A stretch of DNA of 9,475 nt from an uncultured Selenomonadaceae bacterium. GTDB taxonomy: Bacteria; Bacillota; Negativicutes; Selenomonadales; Selenomonadaceae. The notes beneath the pieces are model-generated. The model searched no databases and was not told where the DNA came from. It saw nothing but the letters and a program-made list of their open reading frames with translations. The translations under genes and the position numbers were made by a program. The DNA lies in assembly GCA_905236665.1 (NCBI GenBank), contig CAJONF010000197.1, positions 1-9,475 on the forward strand. Reading direction: 5' to 3'. Within the stretch, counting starts at the first letter, position 1; every line of letters begins with the position of its first letter. Shown piece after piece: positions 1 to 5,300 of this stretch.

Positions 1-1
1 A

Positions 2-448
2 ATGCGGAAACTGGCACATGGTATAATCGTTGAAGGTGAAGATAGTGTAGCTACTGTCACAACGTTTGAAGAATCTCTTTCTATCACTTCCGGACTTTGC
101 AGCGGTACAGCTAAAACACTTACTGCGGCAGAAAATAGTTTTGCAGTTGCCATGACGGGCGGTGCAACAGCTGCTTATCTTATCGGCGGCTCCGGTGCAG
201 ACACGCTCACTTCTGGCGAAAATGGCGGTACACTTGACGGCGGCGCATTTGTCACAGTCTCGAAGAATAAGAACGTTAAGAGCGACCTCACGAAGATTCT
301 TAAAGCTTTCAAGAAGGGTAACGACGTTGGCAACGGATTCTGCGTTGTCAATCTCGACGCCAATATCAAGAGCCTAATCGATAAGGATGCCGCCAAGACT
401 GCTACATTTAGCACATCTTCCGGCGGTAACTACAGTAAACAAAGTTAA
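2..448 (+). CDS. C-terminal fragment of a Gly/Thr/Ser-rich RTX-like protein (5'-truncated)
   Basis: An open frame of 148 codons runs from the left edge to a TAA at 446-448. An ATG falls at 2-4, but no ribosome binding site can be seen, so this is most likely the tail of a larger gene rather than a complete one. The first half is rich in Gly, Thr, Ser and Ala. Residues 62-81 (GGSGADTL...GGTLDGG) resemble degenerate RTX Gly-Gly-x-Gly-x-Asp calcium-binding nonapeptides, as in large secreted or surface repeat proteins. The last 60 residues are Lys/Asp-rich and not repetitive. There is no transmembrane segment and no LPXTG-type anchor. Lysine is coded mostly by AAG (about 9 of 13), unlike the AAA-rich neighbours, which suggests high expression or a different origin. 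The gene is closed off by the terminator at 477-512. The family assignment is an inference from a short motif and could be wrong. Confidence 0.5.
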   Translation: MRKLAHGIIVEGEDSVATVTTFEESLSITSGLCSGTAKTLTAAENSFAVAMTGGATAAYLIGGSGADTLTSGENGGTLDGGAFVTVSKNKNVKSDLTKILKAFKKGNDVGNGFCVVNLDANIKSLIDKDAAKTATFSTSSGGNYSKQS

Positions 449-476
449 AAATTTTTAGACCGATAAATAATTTTAC

Positions 477-512
477 GGCTTGTGCAAAGAAATTTGCACA
501 GGCTTTTTTTTT
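477..512 (+). terminator. Rho-independent terminator after the RTX-like gene
   Basis: A perfect 8-bp stem (481-488 with 493-500) closes on a GAAA tetraloop. It can be extended by four more pairs, two of them G-U, to 477/504. Nine T residues follow (504-512). This is a textbook intrinsic terminator 28 nt beyond the stop codon. Confidence 0.93.
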
Positions 513-521
513 GGCTATAAT
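493..521 (+). promoter_or_regulatory. Sigma-A type promoter of guaA-mqnA, overlapping the terminator
   Basis: A perfect TATAAT lies at 516-521. TTTGCA at 493-498 gives a 17-bp spacer; TTGCAC at 494-499 with 16 bp is the alternative. The -35 box therefore lies in the descending arm of the preceding terminator, and the spacer contains its T-tract. Transcription would start near 528-530, leaving a leader of only about 25 nt. That is too short for a purine riboswitch. Confidence 0.72.
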
Positions 522-540
522 AGACGCGAGAAAATTTTTT

Positions 541-557
541 AGGGAGGGATTGATTTG
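541..557 (+). promoter_or_regulatory. Ribosome binding site fixing the TTG start of guaA
   Basis: AGGGAGGG at 541-548 lies 6 nt before the TTG at 555-557. The next in-frame ATG, at 567, would be about 18 nt away, too far, so the TTG start is preferred. The site is preceded directly by the tract AAAATTTTTT (531-540), as it is in sstT. Confidence 0.8.
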
Positions 558-2081
558 GCAAGAGAAATGATTTTGGTTTTGGATTTCGGCGGGCAATACA
601 ATCAGCTGATAGCGCGGCGCGTGCGTGAAAATAACGTCTACTGCGAAGTTCACACGGCGTTAAGCATTGAAAAAATCCGTGAACTTAATCCCGTCGGAAT
701 TATTTTAACGGGCGGTCCGCAGAGCGTTTATAAAACTGATTCGCTGTTGCCGCCGGTCGAAATTTTTAATTTGGGCGTGCCGATTCTCGGAATTTGTTAC
801 GGTGCGCAGGCTATGGCGAAAATTTTGGGCGGCGAAGTCAAATCCGCGCAGATCAGCGAATACGGCAAAACGGAAGTTGAAATTTTGAGCGAGTCGAAAC
901 TTTTTGCAGATGTTGAAAAAAAATCCGTCGCGTGGATGAGCCATACTGACAGAATTTTTTCCGCGCCCGAAAATTTTATCGTGACTGCTTCAACCAAAGA
1001 TTGCCCGATTGCCGCAATGGAAGATGCTACTAAAAATTTTTATGCCGTACAATTTCACCCCGAAGTTGTTCACACCGCCGAGGGCATGAAAATTTTTTCA
1101 AACTTTGTGAACATTTGCGGTTGCCGGCGCGATTGGAAAATGAGTTCGTTTGTTAAAGACACGGTCGCCGGCTTGAAAAATAAAATCGGCGGCGGAAAAG
1201 TTCTTTGTGCATTGAGCGGCGGCGTTGATTCGAGCGTGGCGGCTGTCCTTTTGAGCAAAGCTGTAGGAAAAAATTTGACGTGCGTTTTTGTTGATCATGG
1301 ACTTTTGCGCAAAAACGAAGCGGCGGAAGTCGAGCAAGTTTTCAGCCATTTTGACTTGAATTTTATCAAAATCGACGCGGGCGAACGCTTTTTGAACAAA
1401 TTGCGCGGCGTAATTGAGCCGGAACGTAAAAGAAAAATCATCGGCGAAGAATTTATCCGCGTATTTGAGGAAATTTCTAAAGAAATCGGCGCAGTTGATT
1501 ATCTGGTTCAGGGTACTATTTATCCCGACGTTATCGAAAGCGGTTTAGGAAAGTCCGCCGTAATAAAATCTCATCATAACGTTGGCGGATTGCCGGATTT
1601 TGTCGATTTTAAGGAAATTATTGAGCCTTTGCGCCTACTTTTTAAAGATGAAGTGCGCCAAGCTGGTCGAGAACTCGGTTTGCCGGAAAATCTCGTGAAT
1701 CGTCAACCTTTCCCCGGTCCTGGGCTGGGAATTAGGATTATCGGTGAAATTACTGCAAAAAAAATCAAAATCGTTCAAGAATCCGACGCAATTTTCCGCG
1801 AAGAGGTCGCAAAAGGCGGAATTCAGAACGATTTATCGCAATATTTTGCCGCGCTAACGAATATGCGCTCTGTTGGTGTCATGGGTGACGGTCGAACTTA
1901 CGATTTTGCCATTGCCCTGCGCGCCGTGCTCACAAGTGACTTTATGACAGCAGAATCTGCGCAAATTCCGTGGGAAATCTTAAATATTGTCGCAAATCGC
2001 ATTGTAAACGAGGTAAAAGGCGTAAATCGTGTGCTTTATGACTGCACCAGCAAGCCGCCGGCTACTATAGAGTTCGAGTGA
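555..2081 (+). CDS. guaA: GMP synthase (glutamine-hydrolysing)
   Basis: Converts XMP to GMP using ATP and glutamine, the last step of guanine nucleotide synthesis in the cytoplasm. The protein has 508 residues, close to the family norm. The N-terminal class I glutamine amidotransferase domain (about 5-190) carries the nucleophile Cys81 in GICYGAQ and the triad partners His168 and Glu170 in QFHPE. The ATP-pyrophosphatase domain follows, with the PP-loop SGGVDSS at 221-227. The C-terminal dimerisation domain holds RQPFPGPGLGIRI at 383-395 and ends in KPPATIEFE, the typical tail of the family. It starts at TTG 555 behind a strong binding site. It is the first gene of a two-gene unit with mqnA, which begins 12 nt after its stop. 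All key residues are present and the frame is intact. The identification is secure. Confidence 0.98.
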   Translation: MAREMILVLDFGGQYNQLIARRVRENNVYCEVHTALSIEKIRELNPVGIILTGGPQSVYKTDSLLPPVEIFNLGVPILGICYGAQAMAKILGGEVKSAQISEYGKTEVEILSESKLFADVEKKSVAWMSHTDRIFSAPENFIVTASTKDCPIAAMEDATKNFYAVQFHPEVVHTAEGMKIFSNFVNICGCRRDWKMSSFVKDTVAGLKNKIGGGKVLCALSGGVDSSVAAVLLSKAVGKNLTCVFVDHGLLRKNEAAEVEQVFSHFDLNFIKIDAGERFLNKLRGVIEPERKRKIIGEEFIRVFEEISKEIGAVDYLVQGTIYPDVIESGLGKSAVIKSHHNVGGLPDFVDFKEIIEPLRLLFKDEVRQAGRELGLPENLVNRQPFPGPGLGIRIIGEITAKKIKIVQESDAIFREEVAKGGIQNDLSQYFAALTNMRSVGVMGDGRTYDFAIALRAVLTSDFMTAESAQIPWEILNIVANRIVNEVKGVNRVLYDCTSKPPATIEFE

Positions 2082-2093
2082 GGGAAAATTTCT

Positions 2094-2927
2094 ATGAACA
2101 GTCCAAAAGTTGGGCATATTGACTTTTTAAATGTCCTTCCGTTCAGTTTTGGCTACAAAAATTGCGCAGAAGACTTAAAAATTGTTCGCGGTGTGCCAAC
2201 TTTTTTAAATAACGAGCTGCAATTGGAGAAAATTGATATCAGTAACATTTCTTCGATTGAATATGCTAGGCAGAGTGGCGAACTTTTGATTTTACCGAAA
2301 ATTTGCGTGCGAGCCGATGATTTTGTTACAAGTATCGTCTTAATTTCGCGAAAACCGATAGAAAATCTGCGCGAAGACAAAATTATTTTAACAAATAAGT
2401 CCGCAACCGCTCAACGCTTGCTAAAAATCATTTTGCACGAAAGCTACGGCGCAAAACCCGCTTATGAAACGCGCTCAGTTGCCGTGGAAAATCCCGTGGA
2501 CGACGACGCAACCGCCGCGCTTTTTATCGGCGATGACGCGCTTTTTATTTATCTGCACCGTCCGAAAAATTTTTATCTGTACGATTTGGGGCATGAATGG
2601 CGAAAATTAACCGGTCGGCAGATGGTTTACGCGCTGTGGGCTGTCAGAAAAAATTTTGCCACAGAAAATCCCGAACTTTTACGCGAAACTTACAAAAAAA
2701 TTCTCCGTGCGTTTGATTTCGGCATAAAAAATAAGTCAAACGCGATAAAATCTGTCATGTTGACGAAAAATTTCACTTTTGACGAGCTGGATAGCTATTT
2801 AGGCGGCGCGATTAAGTGGGATTTGACGCCAAAGGCTATCGCCGCGCTGAAAATTTATTATCGTAAGGCGGTCGCGCTAAAATTAATCGATTTTGAGCCG
2901 GAATTAGAATTTGCAGACGTTGAGTAA
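2094..2927 (+). CDS. mqnA: Chorismate dehydratase (futalosine pathway of menaquinone)
   Basis: MqnA dehydrates chorismate to 3-[(1-carboxyvinyl)oxy]benzoate, the entry step of the futalosine route to menaquinone. The 277-residue protein has the periplasmic-binding-protein-like fold signatures of the MqnA/MqnD family but no signal peptide, so it should be cytoplasmic. Visible hallmarks are IDFLNVLPF (9-17, cf. SYLNTLP in relatives), ISSIEYAR (52-59), FIGDDAL (144-150), YDLGHEWRKLTG (163-174) and YALWAVR (179-185). The pattern fits MqnA better than MqnD. The ATG at 2094 has GAGGG at 2080-2084, overlapping the guaA stop, 9 nt upstream, which suggests co-transcription and possibly coupled translation. 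A terminator follows. No other mqn gene lies in the window, so whether the full pathway exists cannot be judged here. The remaining doubt is between MqnA and a close paralogue. Confidence 0.9.
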   Translation: MNSPKVGHIDFLNVLPFSFGYKNCAEDLKIVRGVPTFLNNELQLEKIDISNISSIEYARQSGELLILPKICVRADDFVTSIVLISRKPIENLREDKIILTNKSATAQRLLKIILHESYGAKPAYETRSVAVENPVDDDATAALFIGDDALFIYLHRPKNFYLYDLGHEWRKLTGRQMVYALWAVRKNFATENPELLRETYKKILRAFDFGIKNKSNAIKSVMLTKNFTFDELDSYLGGAIKWDLTPKAIAALKIYYRKAVALKLIDFEPELEFADVE

Positions 2928-2934
2928 AAAATTT

Positions 2935-2962
2935 CCCGCCGAAAATTTCGACGGGTTTTTTT
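2935..2962. terminator. Probably bidirectional terminator between convergent mqnA and era
   Basis: CCCG (2935-2938) pairs with CGGG (2952-2955). After one C-A mismatch, 2940-2943 pairs with 2947-2950 around an AAT loop. Seven T residues follow on the plus strand (2956-2962), ending the guaA-mqnA unit. On the minus strand the hairpin is followed by AAATTTTTT, so it may also stop era transcription, whose stop codon lies 22 nt away. Confidence 0.82.
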
Positions 2963-2983
2963 ATTTCTGAAAATTTTTTCACG

Positions 2984-3874
2984 CTAAAAATCTTTTAAAC
3001 CGAAATTTTGTAGTGCACCGGCGGAATTTCTCCAATCGCGCTTAACTTTTACCCATAAATCTAGAAAAATTTTAGTACCTAGGAGCATTTCAATTTCCGG
3101 TCGCGATTCAGCACCGATTTTTTTCAACATGGAACCGTTTTTGCCAATTACAATTCCTTTTTGCGAATCTCGTTCGACATAAATCGTTGCGCGGATAAAA
3201 ATTGTGCCGTTTTCGCGCTCGGTGAACTCATCCACGTCCACAGCGATAGAGTGCGGAACTTCATCTTGCGTGGCGTGCAAAATTTTTTCGCGAATCAATT
3301 CAGCGACAATTAATCGTTCGGGCTGGTCAGTAATCATGTCATCTGGATAATATTTTATACCTTCCGGCAAAAATTTTTTACTTTCTGTGATAAGTTCGTC
3401 GATATTTGAGCCATTTTTCGCGCTAATTGGTACGACTGCAGCAAAATTTCTTCGAGCGGCGTATTCGGCGATAATTGGCAAAATTTTTTCGCGCTCAATC
3501 AAATCAACTTTGTTTATTACGAGAATCACAGGTTTTTTTGTAGAATTTAGGCGTTCTAAGATATATTTTTCGCCGCCGCCGAACTTTTCTGTAGCATCTA
3601 TGACAAAAAATATCGCGTCAACCTCTTTTAGTGTGCTTTCTGCGGCTTTGAGCATATATTCGCCGAGTTTAAATTTCGGCTTGTGGATACCGGGCGTATC
3701 GAGAAAAATAATCTGCGCGTCGTCAAGATTTAAAATACATTGTATACGATTTCGCGTGGTTTGCGGTTTATTTGAAGTGATTACGACTTTTTGACCGACA
3801 ATTTTGTTGATAAGCGTAGATTTTCCGACGTTTGGACGCCCAATCACGGCGATAAATCCCGATTTGTAATTCAT
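2984..3874 (-). CDS. era: GTPase Era (16S rRNA / 30S assembly)
   Basis: Era binds the 3' end of 16S rRNA and couples GTP hydrolysis to maturation of the small ribosomal subunit. At 296 residues it has the usual family length. The GTPase domain shows the P-loop GRPNVGKST (12-20), the switch I region around PQTTRNRI (37-44), DTPG (59-62), NKVD (121-124) and SAK (151-153). The C-terminal KH RNA-binding domain carries VIGKNGSMLKKIG (242-254). The ATG (3874-3872) has GGAGG (3886-3882) 7 nt upstream. The gene lies 49 nt downstream of rpoD on the same strand, with an intrinsic terminator in between, so its expression must come from read-through or from a promoter inside the rpoD 3' end. Its end converges on mqnA across a 56-bp gap. 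All motifs are intact. Confidence 0.98.
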   Translation of the reverse strand: MNYKSGFIAVIGRPNVGKSTLINKIVGQKVVITSNKPQTTRNRIQCILNLDDAQIIFLDTPGIHKPKFKLGEYMLKAAESTLKEVDAIFFVIDATEKFGGGEKYILERLNSTKKPVILVINKVDLIEREKILPIIAEYAARRNFAAVVPISAKNGSNIDELITESKKFLPEGIKYYPDDMITDQPERLIVAELIREKILHATQDEVPHSIAVDVDEFTERENGTIFIRATIYVERDSQKGIVIGKNGSMLKKIGAESRPEIEMLLGTKIFLDLWVKVKRDWRNSAGALQNFGLKDF

Positions 3875-3886
3875 AACGATACCTCC

Positions 3887-3913
3887 AAAAAAAATTCCCC
3901 GCTGAACGGGGAA
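3887..3913 (-). terminator. Rho-independent terminator after rpoD, directly ahead of the era RBS
   Basis: Read on the minus strand, a 7-bp stem TTCCCCG/CGGGGAA (3913-3907 with 3901-3895) encloses a 5-nt loop. It is followed by eight T residues (3894-3887). The T-tract touches the era ribosome binding site (3886-3882) with no base in between. Confidence 0.88.
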
Positions 3914-3916
3914 AAA

Positions 3917-3944
3917 TTTTTATTCAATCCAGAAAATCTTTCAA
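3917..3944 (-). promoter_or_regulatory. Candidate promoter of era in the rpoD 3' end
   Basis: On the minus strand TTGAAA (3944-3939, 5 of 6 to consensus) is followed after 16 bp by TAAAAA (3922-3917, 4 of 6). Transcription would begin near 3910, inside the ascending arm of the rpoD terminator. Such transcripts would lack an intact hairpin. The -10 box is weak and the region is AT-rich, so chance is a real possibility. Confidence 0.3.
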
Positions 3945-5264
3945 TTTTTTTGAGCGGGCAGGGTGACGAAGTTTTCTTAAAGCTTTTGCCTCAATTTGGC
4001 GAATTCGCTCGCGGGTGACGTTGAAACTTTTGCCGACTTCCTCAAGCGTCCTGGCTCTGCCGTCCTCAAGCCCGAATCTCAAGCGCAGAACATTTTTTTC
4101 ACGCGGCGTCAAAGTTCCGAGCACGTCTTCCAACTGTTCTTTAAGCAACATGAACGATGCGGCATCAGCCGGCGCAGGAGCGTCTTGGTCTTCGATAAAA
4201 TCGCCCAAATGTGAATCGTCTTCCTCGCCAACAGGTGTTTCCAATGAAACAGGTTCCTGCGCGATTTTCTTTATCTCACGAACGCGGGCAACGTCCATCT
4301 CCAATTCTTCGGCAATTTCTTCGTCAGTAGGTTCGCGACCGTTTTTCTGTAAAAGATTGCGCGAAACTCGAATCAATTTGTTAATCGTCTCGACCATGTG
4401 CACGGGAATTCGGATTGTGCGCGCCTGATCGGCTATTGCCCGCGTTATCGCTTGACGAATCCACCACGTTGCGTAGGTTGAGAACTTGTAGCCCTTGTGA
4501 TAATCAAACTTCTCGACCGCTTTAATCAAGCCCAGATTGCCTTCTTGAATTAAATCTAAGAATAGCATACCGCGTCCAACATAGCGTTTGGCGATTGAGA
4601 CGACTAGCCGCAAATTTGCCTCCGCTAACTGTTTTTGAGCCTCGGTATGTTCTGCTTCGTCGGGGGATTCCATACGCATGGCAAGAGCGCGTTCTTCTTC
4701 AGCAGTGAGCAACGGCACGCGTCCGATTTCTTTTAAATACATACGAACGGGGTCATCGATTGAAACGCTGTCGGGGATATTTAAATCGACTTCAGCGGTG
4801 GGTTTAGGAGTATCATTGTCTTCATCTGCAGAAGTTTCGGTCGTTTCAGCAACGTTAAGCGCGTCGTCATTTTCCAGCGCAACAGTTTCTGCAGATAAAT
4901 CCACGTCCACGCCATCGCTGTCCACAACGTCAAGAGCGGTGTCCTCGTTAGTTATTTCAATATTCTCTCGCTCGCATATGCTCAAGATTTCGTCGATTTC
5001 TTCCGCGTCGTTTTCCACGCCAAAACTTTGAATAATCTTGTCCAAATCGCTCCAAGTGAGTTTACCGCCGTTCTTCTTAGCTCTTTCATTGAGCAGGGAA
5101 AGTATTTTTGCTGAACGGTTTTTTAAAAGCTTAGTTGCGTCTTCAGTTTGAGTTGTAGCCGTCGTATCGGATTTTTTTTGTGTGGAATGATTTTTCTTAT
5201 TTTCCGACAGGCTGCCGCTCAAGCCGTTGTTGTTCGGCTCGACAGTTTTATTATCTCCTGTCAT
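3924..5264 (-). CDS. rpoD: Primary (housekeeping) RNA polymerase sigma factor
   Basis: Directs RNA polymerase to -35/-10 promoters such as those seen ahead of guaA and sstT. The protein is 446 residues from the preferred ATG. A polar tail (1-41) precedes a region 1.1-like helical domain (about 42-105). A strongly acidic, low-complexity linker follows (about 106-165). Region 1.2 starts at DDPVRMYLKEIGRVPLL (170-186). Region 2 spans about 218-290, with the -10 recognition helix in FSTYATWWIRQAITRA (261-276). Region 3 runs from about 296. Region 4 (383-440) has the -35 helix-turn-helix TLEEVGKSFNVTRERIRQIE (406-425) and ends in SKKLKDFLD. It is longer than SigA of Bacillus (about 370) because of the N-terminal tail and acidic linker. 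It lies 36 nt after dnaG on the same strand, the standard dnaG-rpoD arrangement. A GTG at 5291 would add nine residues, but the binding site favours 5264. Confidence 0.98.
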   Translation of the reverse strand: MTGDNKTVEPNNNGLSGSLSENKKNHSTQKKSDTTATTQTEDATKLLKNRSAKILSLLNERAKKNGGKLTWSDLDKIIQSFGVENDAEEIDEILSICERENIEITNEDTALDVVDSDGVDVDLSAETVALENDDALNVAETTETSADEDNDTPKPTAEVDLNIPDSVSIDDPVRMYLKEIGRVPLLTAEEERALAMRMESPDEAEHTEAQKQLAEANLRLVVSIAKRYVGRGMLFLDLIQEGNLGLIKAVEKFDYHKGYKFSTYATWWIRQAITRAIADQARTIRIPVHMVETINKLIRVSRNLLQKNGREPTDEEIAEELEMDVARVREIKKIAQEPVSLETPVGEEDDSHLGDFIEDQDAPAPADAASFMLLKEQLEDVLGTLTPREKNVLRLRFGLEDGRARTLEEVGKSFNVTRERIRQIEAKALRKLRHPARSKKLKDFLD

Positions 5265-5276
5265 ATTGCAGCCTCC
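5262..5276 (-). promoter_or_regulatory. Ribosome binding site deciding the rpoD start
   Basis: GGAGG at 5276-5272 on the minus strand stands 7 nt ahead of the ATG at 5264-5262. The upstream in-frame GTG at 5291-5289 has no such site, and this GGAGG would lie inside its coding region, so the ATG is the better start. Confidence 0.85.
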
Positions 5277-5300
5277 TTTCAAAGGCAACACGTTTCATTA

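Noticed and set aside
522..554. A purine or PRPP riboswitch upstream of guaA
   Set aside because: From the likely transcription start to the TTG there are only about 25 nt, and the sequence upstream is the previous gene's terminator. There is no room for an aptamer.
408..653. A small minus-strand open frame across the terminator and guaA start
   Set aside because: It runs through a clear terminator, promoter and the guaA N-terminus on the other strand, and has no recognisable protein features.
3387..4428. Long plus-strand open frames opposite era and rpoD
   Set aside because: They lie fully antisense to well-conserved genes, have Ser/Arg/Phe-rich translations without recognisable domains, and lack convincing ribosome binding sites. 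They are shadows of the codon bias on the other strand.
5265..5291. A longer rpoD starting at the in-frame GTG at 5291
   Set aside because: The GGAGG at 5276-5272 is placed ideally for the ATG at 5264 and would lie inside the coding region of the longer form, which has no good site of its own.
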